From Acanthaster planci (lineage: Eukaryota; Echinodermata; Asteroidea; Valvatida; Acanthasteridae), in the NCBI RefSeq assembly GCF_001949145.1, contig NW_019091376.1:573888-637887 (forward strand): a stretch of DNA of 64,000 nt, in the 5' to 3' direction. Shown here piece by piece: positions 1 through 12,700 of the stretch. Every line of letters starts with the position of its first letter. Positions within the stretch are counted from its first letter, which is position 1. The translations under genes and the position numbers were made by a program. The notes below the pieces were generated by a model. It made no database searches and was not told the DNA's origin. It was given only the letters and a program-made list of their open reading frames with translations.

Positions 1-595
1 CAAGGGCACATCTAGAGCCAAATTTTTATTTTATGGAGGACGGAGGACTTTTTTTCAGGAGTAAAAAAAATCGGAATTTCTTGGAAGCTACCTTTTCTAG
101 CATTTCTGAGGAGTGAGGCTATACTTGAGAGCTTTTTACTTCCTTTCGGAACAGATATAAAAAACCCTTCCCCCCAAAAAAAATTGCTTGTATCTCATTA
201 TTTCGCAAGAATAAAACTTCTTGTATGTTCCTTTTTTAGGAGGGGGAGGGTGGTCCCATGCCCCTCCCCATTCACCAATGGATAACACTGCTCCAAGAAA
301 AACTGCCTCTTCTTACAACGCACTGGATGTGCAGGGCTTCAGAAATCGCTGCAAAGAAACCTTTGTCTACACTGACAGCACAACTTCATTTCCTCCTCTT
401 TAGATTAAACAGCAACAAATGATCTCATTTTTCTCCACCGAACTTACATCCAATCCCTAGCATCTCATGTACCTACACTTCAGCGGCAGTGGGATCAACA
501 GTTGGCTTGTGTATAATCCTGAACCAATCAAGGGACACATTCACCCCAAGACTTTTCTGCAAGAAACGATCAAGGGAATGCCACTCCCTGCATAC
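1..595. other. Intron of the CD109/A2M-like gene, no exon recognised
   Basis: The sequence is AT-rich with homopolymer runs. The reading frame of the exon ending at 596 stays open on the minus strand to 473, but the residues after FL no longer resemble the family and a gtatgc donor sits at the boundary, so I read the rest as intron. The following coding exon must lie left of the window or be too divergent to see. Confidence 0.5.
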
Positions 596-3500
596 CAAGA
601 AATTGGCCGAAACCGCCTCGGTGGGAAAGCTGAAGTCGAGTTTAATGATGCCGTCCTCTGGGATGACCACCTCTGCATCAATCGCATCGACTGACTCTCT
701 GCTTCCCGACACCGTGTAACTGTGGGTGACCACCAGCCGGCGCCTTCTCTCTGCATCAGTTAAGGAGGTCTCATCGACATGGGTCACTTTCACCTATAAG
801 CAAAGGGAAAAAGAGGTGTATTGTTCTGCCACCTCCTCCAATACAATTTATCATAAGAACATGACAGAAAGCGGCCTTTAAGAGAGTAGAGCCAATCAAC
901 ACTTAAAATATATGTCAACTTTACAACTTTTCAAGTATACTACCAAAGCTGGTTTACTATGCACCAGGGATTAGACGGGGGGCGGGGGGAGAGAAATCCA
1001 TGAACCACCCAGCGGCATGGCTCTAACAAAGGCTAGAGAAGATACTATGACTTTCCAGGTCTTTTCAATAGCTAACAGAGCATGAATTCTTTCGTACATA
1101 TTGTTTTTTATGTCAAATGAAGAAAGCACACATAGCCAAACCTTGATGATGAAACCTCTCAAAATCCACAATTTTGGTACAAACACTTTGAATATCTGGA
1201 AACAGATATCTTGCAAAATCACCCCCTGACACTTACGTAAGCTGTGTACAGCAGGCCTGGCTTGAACACCTCTGGGTTTCCTGGCAATTCAGCCACTTTA
1301 ATCGGTTTTTCCTCATAGCCGAAGTAACCGACTCCGGTCTGCTGGATGCCAGTCAAGGACTCAGTCACGTTGGCCGTGCAGGTGAACCTCGCCCATCTGT
1401 ACAGATTGCCGTAATACAGATCAGCAAGCTCGGCCTTTGTCACCACTGTCTCTCCTTTGCCGTCAATCTGAATGTTACGGAGGAGAAGGGAGAAACCATG
1501 ACACGACCCTTTTTTCAGTGCCGAGTTTCAAAAAGTGAGCAAGGTGAGTTCTTGTAGAGCGTCATATTAAGCAAAGCAAGTGCAAAGCAAGAGGAAGAAA
1601 TTGAAAATTCCCTGGTTTGTGATTGCTTCCGACTAGTCATTTGGTAATGCAGAAGTGAAATTGAACATATCCCATGAGGAAATGCACTGGGAAAACAGGA
1701 TCTGAGAAAACACCATTCATGCCAGTGATATAAAAAAATCACATTTCAATCCATAATGGATTGAATGCCGGTATATAAAAACCTAAACAATATCAGTGGC
1801 TTACAATCCAACTGCTCTTTAATTGAATGTTATGCCATGAGCACCCAAGACTAATTTTCCAATTGCTGGGAAGGAGTTTACAGGCTTTGTATGTCACCAT
1901 CTAAGAAAGCTACTAACTGCAAATGCAGTTTACCTCAAATTCAACATGGTATGGTTTCCCACCACCCAACACCTGCAGGTCCATTGAAACAGTTCCTTTC
2001 ACTGGCTCCCCGTATGTGTACCTACCAAAAAAAAAGAAAAATTGGAAGACAAAGGGAAAAAACCCACTAAGTTTACCTTCGATGAGATCCCAAAGAAATT
2101 TTATGGCCATTTTTAGCAACCAAGACGATACTGCTCACGATGACACGGTGAGCTTCACTCAGAATTTTCTGTTGGGTTTTTTTTCCCACCTCTAAAACTG
2201 TAACCGCTTCTCACTGTCTCCTCTCTACATGTTTGTAGGCTTATGGGATTCAGTCCCAAGGGCACTTTTGAGGAATCCTTGGTTTCATTACCAGAAATGT
2301 TTGATCATAATAATAACATAAAAAGGGGCTCAAGTAATTGGAACTGAATGTACCGGTTACTGCTTTTCTGGGGAAGCTGACCTACAACTTTCTCTTGACT
2401 TGAGATTGGTACAAAACCAAAAAAAGGACATGCTTTTACTTGGCAACGAGGTCCCATCCAGCCATGCACACCAGCTGATTCAAACGGCCAATTTGGACAC
2501 GCAATGTGTGGACAAACTATGCTTACCATACTCAACAGTACCAGTGGAGAATGATAAATGTAGTTACCTGATTGGGTCAGGGTCCCAAATTGGAAAATCA
2601 GGTAAATCATGTACAAAATCTTACAGGAGCCCTTCAGAAAAGTTTCAATCAAACAAAAGGAGAATTACAGATTGCAGGTGATGCGTGCTTGTTTGAGTTG
2701 ACTTGTGCATGGTCGATGTGCCAAACACAGATCACTCACAAATCCCTTATTACAATTCTGTCATACAGTACTTACTTAGCTTCCACTGAGATAGTAGCCT
2801 GGGTGTCTGTGCTAACAATGTAAGGTGGTGGTGTGACAGTCACCTCAAACTTCGGCAGAACTGGAACCACAAAAGTGGGAAAAAACACCAGTGCAGCAAT
2901 CACTTTTTAAGTGAACTCATTTATGTTTCAAGGTTCTGCAGAGTACGAAGAATCTCCCTTGAAGCTTGAAAGTAGCTAGGAGGAAGATTTCGGGGTGACA
3001 GGGAACTACCGGTATACGGATAGACAATGAAAATAAATCTCTTTTCATAATATGGTGTGTTGGTTTTTCCTCTATGGCACTGCAGTAATATGGCCTACTA
3101 ACATCAGGACAGACTGTGATCACTGATGAAGTGCCTTGTGTCTAGTTAATCTTCTCCCTACAACAACTCATTGTGAGAAGTAGGAGAGTTGTTACACTTA
3201 AATATCCCAGATTTCAGGAAAATTTAAAGGTGGGTTTTCACTGACTGTATGTTTGTTCCATTAACAGCTATGAGAGAATAGGACAACATTGGCAAATGAT
3301 GGAAGACAGACATTGCAAGAGTCCAACAGATGGCTGTTTCCACATGGTCTGCTAATTTGTTATAAATGGTGCATGCTCCAAAAGAAAAGAAATCCACAAA
3401 TAAAAATTCAAGCTTTTGGTGGGTTCTCTTACCATATTCATCAATAGTGATTGTGTGATCGTACGCATTGTTCTGTCACAAAAATAAAGAGAGTATTGGA

Positions 3501-6500
3501 GTAAGAAAAACAGAATTCAAAATAACCAAGGGGGATGTTCTCCGAGCTCAATTGAAAAGCCTGGTGTCAAAGTTTGCCTTCAAGTCACTGAGTAAACACT
3601 CGGTGATACTTTCGCCCAACAACTGAATGTGTAGACACTGCGATAACACCTCGGTTGTACATAGGAGACACATTAAGCAGATAACCATTGCCTGGAAGCA
3701 ACTGAAGCATCAAGCACGATTAACTGCACTAAATGTACACGTGTGGTCGACAAAACAGACAGGTGCCAAGGGTTCCAACAGGCATATTTTAAATAACAGC
3801 TAAGGTTTTAGATAAATTGACATTTTAGACATTTGAGCAGCCACATACTTTCACGCAGTGCTCAAAGCAGTTGGTTCTCTTGGCAACTGCTTTACCAGGT
3901 AAAGTTTGTAAATAAACGTATTTGCAATTTGCCAGGATTGAAAATTGCATCAATTCCAACTCTTAGGGTTTGATTAAGCATCAATGTGCCCCTCTGTGTA
4001 CAGTAAAACTTGCAGGGTGAATGGCATAATAAGTCCAACTTTTAACATTTGGGTTTGGTTCAAACTTTGGGAAGAATGCATGAACAAATGTCTGATCCAA
4101 CCTAACCAAATAAGTCTGTGGCAGCCCAGAGGTACTTTTGAGTTTTCAGTTTAAAGTATCTTGTGCAATGTCAGTCAGTAGTAACTACACTAATGGAAAA
4201 CTGGATGAGGCGTCAAAACAAAGAGCTGAGGTTTTCCTAGGGCAAACTTCAACAGAAGTATTGAAAAACATGGCCATCTGATTGCATGAAGAGTTTGTGA
4301 ATATTGTTCAAACTCGTAGATGTCATATTCATACACGACGCTGCACTGCTTCCGCAGACTGGGCCGTGAGCTATACCAAGTAGTCTGCTGAACTCCTGAG
4401 TGCTGATGACTTACATTAGCCGTGACTGTGATCACCCAATCCCCCAGTACGGGAGTCTCTGACATGACTGTCTCCCCAGAGACAACGCCGTAGGTAGTGT
4501 TCTGAAGATTCATCCACTGCTGGATAACATTGCCATTCGGATCCTGTCCAATCAGAAAACAAAATAACATGGTGCTGTCTGAGGGTCAAACACCCCTACT
4601 CTTCCCAAATAAATTTTCTTCTTCCGTCCTTCAAACCTCGGCACACATGTAAATGTAGAACCATAAATCAGGCTAATTTAGCAGAGCTAAGCAAGGTAAT
4701 TTGCATAAAAATACAATGTAGTTGCTTTGCAACAACCTGTAATCAGAAAAAACAGCATGGGTGTGCGGTATGCAGCTTGGGACTAGTACAGTGTACAAGC
4801 AAATTTTCTTTCAACAGGCTGTGTCCAAAAACTGGTTTCCAGAGTTACAGCTGCATTTATTGTAAGCATGTCCCATGTACATGTACATATATTTCCAATG
4901 GGGCAAAGACCTTGATGATTTTGATGCAGCCAAAAACCACCTTAGAACAGTCTCATTTTCAAATGCCTTACTACATGAAGTTACGACAAGGCTTTGAATC
5001 AACTGCTTCAGCTGAACTCTGCTTTGAATAATCCTTGCACAAAGTGATGACCATGTCCCATCAACACCCCAACACAAACACAACATACATGTAAATAGAG
5101 GGTAGGGCTTTAATATCCTACTCTTGACAATTCTTAATCTGCTTGAAAAACATTAACCGTAAAAGTCCAAAATCTTCCAATTTCAAGATGTTTACATGCC
5201 TTTAGAGGTTTCAGCTAATGACCCTTCCAAAGTTTCCCATACTCTTAAGAGTTGTTAGATGTTATTAACTACAGAAAAGATTCATTAGCATTGCAACAGG
5301 GTATCTTGTTTACCTTCAGTATGACGTCAAATGTTCCCATGTAGGGCTTCAGATCAGGATAAATTGCCATAGCTCTGAAATGGACTGATGGACCAAGCAA
5401 AGACAAATTCTTTTCATTACTTTTCATTTCAAAATTTCAATTTTTCCCTCTTCCCAGCCCCGCCCCCAAAAGTTAGGAATGAAAATCATCAACTTTACTA
5501 ATAACTTAATAAACTATGCATTTTCTTTATCAAAGCATGACAACTTACAGTTGGTGCATTCAAAAATGAATTATGATCACCAAATCCAACATCATGATCA
5601 CAGATTTTTAAACGACCTCTAAGCATTATTGATAAAAGGAGTGCTGCATAGTGCTGTATGTTGCAGATAGGCCATGGAAATTTTGGAAACTTTGGATTTT
5701 TACAGTGGAAGGAGTTACAAGTTCAGCAAGATCACACTACCTCCTATTATCAATATCAAATGCTTGATTACTTTACACTGAAAACAAAAAAAAACAAAAC
5801 ATACAGAAAGGGGGCTCTTTGGCATTTTGGGGGCAATTGAGCAATCTTAATATAGATCTAGCCTGACCTAAACATACTGTACATGTGTTCTGTTCAGAGG
5901 ATGCTCTTGCATGCCTGCCTAGTATAGTGTATTTTGTTCTATGTACTTACTAGGCACATGTGTACTGGTACTTATTCCTTAATTGTGAAGGCTACACGCG
6001 TTACATGTCAATATTGATAGATATTGTGGGCAGTGTTAGCAGCGTTTTTTAAATAAAAAAAATCAGTTCTGCTTTAATCAAATCACAGGTGTATCACGGG
6101 TATACCTCACAGAGGGCACAATTTCGTGAATCCTTGCATGCTAGTGGGATTTTGGAATTCCTGCAGATACATGTACATGCAACTGCCCCACGATGAAGCT
6201 GTTAAGAATGATGAATCAGTCCAGGTGCCCCTTGTGAGGTGCAGAGTACATGTATGTTGCATAAATTATGGTGGCAAACGTCAATACAGGAAACAGTAAT
6301 CAAGTTGAGGTACATGTACACTATCTTTAGCACTATTCAGCAAACCAGATTTTATTCTTTGCAGGGCAACAAAGGTGCTAGCAAGTCACACAGCAACTGG
6401 AAAAATCAGAAAGGCAGACAGCAGGGTAGTATCCGCGGGGAAGATATGTGTACATGAATTATGGATACAGACATAATCTCCATTGTACACAAATTTGGAG

Positions 6501-9500
6501 AGACAGCTTGAAACAAGATATAGAGTCGTGGAAGTAAAACTGAACCAGTGTCAAGCGGAAATGAACATGGCAGAGAGAAAGGGTAATTAGCGAGGAAGGC
6601 TCAATGTATGGTGACAGTACTTTTAAAAGTACTTTTGTTACATCCTTGTGAAGAAGAGGTGGCATCATCATAATGAACAAGCCTAGCTGATGTACAGGCA
6701 GTGAAGAACATACATGCATTTGTAGTAATTGAAGGTGTTCTTGCATGAGTGATCCAATCAAAATAAAAAGAGGTTATCGGTAACAATGAATAAGTTATTA
6801 CATGTACATGTACATGCATTTTTCATCTACAGTAGCTTATTATAGATTTGGTATGGTGGTAAGTAATGTGTAGCCATCATATGTTACACTGTATAGAACT
6901 GAAACATTAAGGGTTTTCTAATGACATACATTGTAGATCGCTGTTGCTAAAAACTGGAAATAACTTGTAGAGTTGTTTATACAGACGTTGTTATCTGGCA
7001 GTTCCATAGTGAAAAATGACTATTTGTTTGCCAGCGAGTTGCCTGAAGAAATGGTACTAGTAGCATGCAGGAAAAAAATCTGTGACACATCTAGAGAAGA
7101 GACAAAGCTGACCAAATTTATGAGGTTCCCATGGGTGTTACATTGGGGCAGACAGTTCAGAAGTAGGCCTACTCTGTACGTTGCCCTCGTTTCCATGGGA
7201 ACACATGTCAGTCACACTAGTACCAGGGGAGGGGGGTAGCTTGTCAAGATGGAATGCATCACATGTACACGTATATTTTGGATTCACATGCCGGTGGATT
7301 TCAAGACAATGATATGGAAGAAACATTTCTAATTTACATGTACATTGTACCATGTACATGTACATGGCAAGATGTGTACTGAAACATGTACTGAACTTTG
7401 AAATTCCATCGATCGTGGTCACAAGTAACAATCTGAAATCAGGTGTTAATTACTCTCTGGATAGGCAGTGCTCTAGTTTTGCAAATAATTAGGACTACAG
7501 CAGTCATACACAAGCATAATGGAGATTGTACATGTGAAACTTTGCCATAGCCAACATGATAGCCATTTTCATATTTGTTCCAGTGATGTACAGGTACACT
7601 GTACATTTATGCAAAGCCGTTTTGTATCAGCGGTTTGGTTGGGCAAAAAGGTGTACAGATGACCACAAGATCATCTAGGAATGTAAGCAGACGGGATACG
7701 ACAAGTCTGAGAAAAACTGAAGGCGGGGGTCACACACAATTGTAATACACAGGGGGAAAAAAACAGCAAAGACAAAAATACAAAACCATGTTTCTTCCCA
7801 GCAACAAAATGCCTGACCTGTCTGTCCGGGTTTGTAGATGGCTTTGTCCGTCTGCACCAAGATGGCAAAGCTCTTTGGTGAGAACTTCAAGTCCTCCGTC
7901 TGAGAAAACTCAAGCCCTCCACTCCCCTCGATGCGCAGCTTGTATGAGTCACCCTGCTCATCAGCTGGCATCTACAAATTGGACAAAGTAATGCGATTTA
8001 CTCATCATAAAACAATGGAAGCCATTTGAAATATGCAATGTTCACATCAATATGTAAGCCCCTATCACTTACATGTCATCGCCTTATGGCAAGAGTCATG
8101 ATTAGCAGATTCTGGATTATTAAGAGAATTTACATACATGTGAAGATCTTACACTAAACACTTATCGTGGAGATGACGACAGTATTTTTATCAAAAATGC
8201 CAATTGCTGTCCTAAATAAAACTCTTTTCTCACTGTACATATCTGTCTGCTATTTCTATGTCTTTCCACTTTCCACCATGCTAATCTTGCTTCTCTTGTT
8301 TGGTCAACACACATGTACAAGTGGTTACAGCAAACTTCACCGTACTTCCATGCAAGCATTATTCCCACTGTCGTGTTTCAACACAAAAAAGTTAGCACAA
8401 ACATTTCATTCTCGCACACTGCATTTTTCTTCGATTGTCTTAAACTCTACTCTCACCACATTTAATTCACACACATACCGGTACATCGTTTTATGCAAAT
8501 GCTAATTGGTATCAGACTGTCTTCCTCATTGTCACAAATCCAACTCTCAGGTTTCTATTGCCACTCGAAACCAAATAGCTGTTTTCCCTCTTTCCTGGTA
8601 TCGCATGTGTTTGGCATGAAGTCATAATGCAATGTCACACCAGTGACTACATTTTAAGCACTATACATGGCCATGACTTAACCAGAACAGCTCTACAAGA
8701 CAGGACAAAGGATTTGGACGATTTTTGCCTAATATCAAAAATTGGACCTTTCTTCTAACAATCACTGACCTTTTAAATATGCCCACCCAAACAAAGCCAT
8801 ATAAAATGTGACAAACTACAGCATACATAATGTTATGTAGCTTCTCAATTATGGCTACAATGGCAAATCAAAAGCAGAGTTATCAATAATAAAACCCACC
8901 ACAAGACCAGCAACTCTGGTTGCACCCGGGGAGAATGTTTCCGACACTGAAACCACAGAAGTCTCGGTCAGCTCTTCAGTTTTCAAAATGGTGGCTGTCA
9001 CCACAACATCGCTGGCTGCATCCAGGATGGAGACACTCAGGCTCAGGGGTAGGCCAGGGTGAATGGTGTTAGGAGCTAAAACAATGTAGGTCCTACCCCC
9101 AAAAAACGATCCAAAGAAATTGGGAGTAAATTTGAACGTGAATCACGTTTGGACTTCATTCAAAAAGGACGAACCAATGTTTTCAAGACGTGCAATCTTC
9201 GCTATACTTCCAGCTTCTCTGATTGGGAGACTTTGAGACGCTTGGTGGCGACAAACATACATGTACATGTACCAGTCCTTGTTGTTCTGAGCATGTGCTT
9301 GTTGTTCTGAGCATGCGTGCATAGTTCTAAGCATGTGCAATATGCCTTGAAAAAGGACCAGTATGTCTGCTGCCACCAGCGTCTCAAAGTCTCCCACAGA
9401 AATAATGCCCCAATGCCCACAGAATTAACATATAAATGTACACACATGTACTGTACTGTGTGCTAGACAAAATATCCTACATGCAATAAAGCAGGTGAAG

Positions 9501-9793
9501 TGTGCACAAAAGCACACAGTACCTTCGTGCACATAAAACATGTGTACAGCAATGTATTCAAGCATACATGTAGCTCACTTCGGGGTCTGTCATGCATGAA
9601 GAAATTATTAAAATAAATAAAAGGCCTGGATAAACAGCACGTTTCAGGCGTACACAAACCTGTGCATGTACAGGTATTTATGGTAATATCTGTACCTTGA
9701 ATAGACTGGTGCCGGTGTGGTTTGCCTCTGGCCTGCACATCCCTGGGTGAGTAGGGCCAGGCAAATGAAACCAGCAGCTATCATCACGTTCAT
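596..9793 (-). CDS. CD109 / alpha-2-macroglobulin-like protein, N-terminal part (gene continues beyond window)
   Basis: Ten exons join in phase from the start codon: 9696-9793, 8900-9092, 7818-7971, 5314-5384, 4415-4543, 3433-3472, 2776-2860, 1934-2021, 1237-1467 and 596-793, together 429 codons. The start MNVMIAAGFICLALLTQG is a typical signal peptide, so the product should be secreted or surface-anchored. Family hallmarks are VQTDKAIYKPGQTV (residues 136-149), VLPKFEVTV at about 229 and YTYGEPVKG at about 258, which mark the MG1-MG3 macroglobulin domains of the thioester family. The segment LKDPNGNVIQQW resembles CD109 more than classical A2M, but the subclass stays open because the bait region, thioester site and C-terminus lie left of the window. 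Exon 4 uses the acceptor at 5385/5384, which restores TVHFR. Using the nearer AG at 5375 would break the frame. Family members trap proteases or opsonise, and CD109 binds TGF-beta. No later exon was recognised in bases 1-595. Confidence 0.88.
2215..2312 (+). repeat. SINE-like 3' tail fragment
   Basis: This stretch shares an ordered set of words with 55190-55275: ctctctaca, a GC-poor link, then 'cttttgagRaat', 'cttggttt' and 'ttaccagaa', followed by an AT-rich end. Two copies in introns of unrelated genes point to a dispersed retroposed tail. No tRNA-like head is visible here. The assignment to a SINE rests on the other copy, which follows a tRNA-like B box. Confidence 0.4.
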
Positions 9794-12700
9794 CTCAGTA
9801 ACGAAGTCCAATGCCTTTGGGTGAAAAATTGAAAAGCAAAATGATTTTTCTAAAAAATCCTACATGTTTTATACATAAATTCAAGGTAAAGTGCATGTCT
9901 GTGGGGAATGAACACAGAAAATGCCACGGGCATGTCCATTGAGCGAGTGCCATAATTATCCAATACGGATATACGCTCAGATCCTCTGAGACTCATTGCG
10001 ATAATTATTGAACCTCTGTTCCTGTCATTATATGGGCATCGACTCCCACGGCATTTTGCTCCAGTTGTACTTAGAGCTAATCAGGTCCCTTGACGAGGAA
10101 GCCTCTAATGATAGAGGTCACTATGGACATGATACATGGACAACTGGCATTTCAATCATGCTGAAACGTACGTCATCAAACGCAATATAATTACTATGGC
10201 AACAATATGGATCATGAATCGCATACAATCCCTTTTTTCAAGTGACCAAAAAAGATCACTTTTTCCGCCTGACGAGCTCCTGGCCCTTGCAGCCGAGGTA
10301 AAGTCAACAGAAACACGTTTCGCTCCCCTCTTTGCAGGGTAGCATGTGTGGATGAGGGAAGGGGTGTTACATGTAAAAGAGGAATATCTGTCTTGATATT
10401 CAAGTACATGTACTGTACTTGGCTGACAACGTTCATCCCCACTGAAGCCTCTGACGGTATCTGCAATGAAGCCTGCACTTGCAGCACTGGTATCCACAAA
10501 CACTTTGATGATGACAAAACAAGTGCAACTGAAGGCAACATACTTATCATGTGCAGAAGAAGCCGTCAGGTGGTGTCGAATACATTTACATGTTTGCATT
10601 CACTACATACATATGTATTTAATCAGTGACAGTGTACATGTACATGTACACACATAATAAATAGAACAATGCGCAGTGCATTGTATTTGGTGTCGCTAAA
10701 ATGAAGAGCATACTACAAGTGTACAGAACTAAATAAAAAAGATATTTTGGGGATTCTTGGGGATTGGGCCTAATAATAAAAGTACGGTACATACAGTACG
10801 TACAGTATGTGAAGATTTGAAAAGTATGCTAAACTGACCAGGGCTAAGCAGAGAACTTAGAACATGAAATGGCACAGCCATTAACCCTAACCACCAAGCA
10901 TATTGTTTGGCTTATACTACACAGTACTACAAAATACTAAGTTATAGTCTGAGCCTGAAGGACCTAGCGCTACAGATTACTACTTCTGGCTAGGTTACTT
11001 CCATTGTTACTTGTAAAGAGAACAATAAAGCCATTCATAGTGCCAGAGCATTGTATGATACATTATCTTATCTATTGTATTGTATGGCTTCTGAGCACAA
11101 TAAGGTCATGTCCTCTTACAAGTGACAGCGCTCACTACTACATTTTCTACAAGTAATATTTTGTAGTATTATGTAGGGTTAGGGTTAAATGAAATTGCAG
11201 TGCCTTGAATTATAGTACATGTACGGTAACAAACTCAATAAAAGGGGCAACTTGTGGGTATTGCATGTACGAAACCATGACTTTTGGAATTCAGAGACAG
11301 AATTTTGGCAAGGAAGAATACACAACATAACCCCCATTCTTATACCCCCAAAATTTATACCTCTTCAAACTTAACATTTCAAAGTAGATAGATTTATTAA
11401 CAAAATAAAAAAATGTTCAAAATTTGAAAGCCATAATTCTGAGCAAGGCGCACAAGAGTCAGCATCCACTGGGCAGGTTTTGCAAACAAAATCTTAAGTG
11501 TCTCAGGATGTTACAAATGACTTTAAACAACCAGTGTTTACACCAGGTTTAGCATTAGATAACTTTTGAGAATTTGTTATTTTCAAGAAAAATTTGGACA
11601 TTATACCCCTACATCAACACACATTCTGCCGTCCGGAATGAAAATGTTGTATTTATGTATCCCAATGTTACTCGAACTCTTTAAAAAAATGAACTGTAGA
11701 GTAATGCCGTGTTAAGCTTAACCTTGAGAAAGTACACAAACCTGTTTATGGTCCAATGAACGATGTGGGGTTTCGTGTGTAAATGGGACACTGAAGTTTG
11801 GGTGTCCCATTAACAGAGGGGAAGCTGAATCTTAAATCCTTGATCTGAATTCATTGCTAGGTACATGTATTTTGAAGAAATATAACTTCCTTTTTATATT
11901 TCATTATCTATCAATTTACATGTACATGAACTACACTGAACATATGCACCATTTTAAAATACTTGGAAATCCACCTGTTAAATTTCCATGTAAAAAGAAA
12001 AAGCGCACAAAAGTAACACTGACAAACGAAAATTATCTTGTTGCGTGCCTTCGTGACTCCAATGAACCTTTGGCCCCACTTTTTGCCCAGACAGGTGGAT
12101 GGAATTTCACACCAATCTACTCTATACAAGATTCTCCGAAACTGTGTTTTCTCATTCCAACGGTGAAAAAAATTATAATCTGCATGGACCAGGTTTGAAA
12201 TATTCTGTTATTCCTTTCATAAAAATTACGAAATGTAGATTAAAAAAAAAACCATGCTGCAATCTGAAAGATTGTACTGTTTATTTTATTCAAAAAGGTT
12301 AGCTAATTTGTAGGTCAACTGATGATTGGAATGCGAAGTTTCTTTGAAACACTCTGACAACAGGGACTTAATTGAACAGGTCTCACATGTAAATTGTAAT
12401 TCAAACAATTACACATGTTCATACTGTAAGTACATGTATACAATAAAAGTCCCATGTATTTGTGTCGGGGTGAAATACACAATACAATACCACTTCTTAC
12501 AATGCCATAAATTGTTCATGTGTAAATTATAAAGGTAAAGTGAGCAGTTGTGTGTGAAAAGTTGATACCTTCTGATGTTAAGGCATTCCATAAAAATAAA
12601 ATTGTGTCTTTTGCACAAGTTGACTATTTAAAAATTTAACACGTAGTCTAAAATTCAGATGCATGGCACAAATGACCAGAACATGTCAGATGGCAGAATA

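Noticed and set aside
473-595. Extension of the CD109-like exon to the stop at 473
   Set aside because: Residues after FL lose all family resemblance and a gtatgc donor sits at the boundary.
5314-5374. CD109-like exon 4 starting at the nearer AG (5375)
   Set aside because: That start leaves the wrong phase and would need a microexon. The acceptor ten bases upstream gives TVHFR in frame.
9200-9320. ACATGTAC and 'gcatgtgcttgttgttctga' repeats as a possible CRISPR array or regulatory array
   Set aside because: The copies are irregular and the genome is animal. The palindromic word is scattered across the whole window.
10156-10599. 147-codon minus-strand open frame
   Set aside because: No family resemblance, signal peptide or domain was recognised, and its complement is also open. 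Kept only as a weak coding-like patch.
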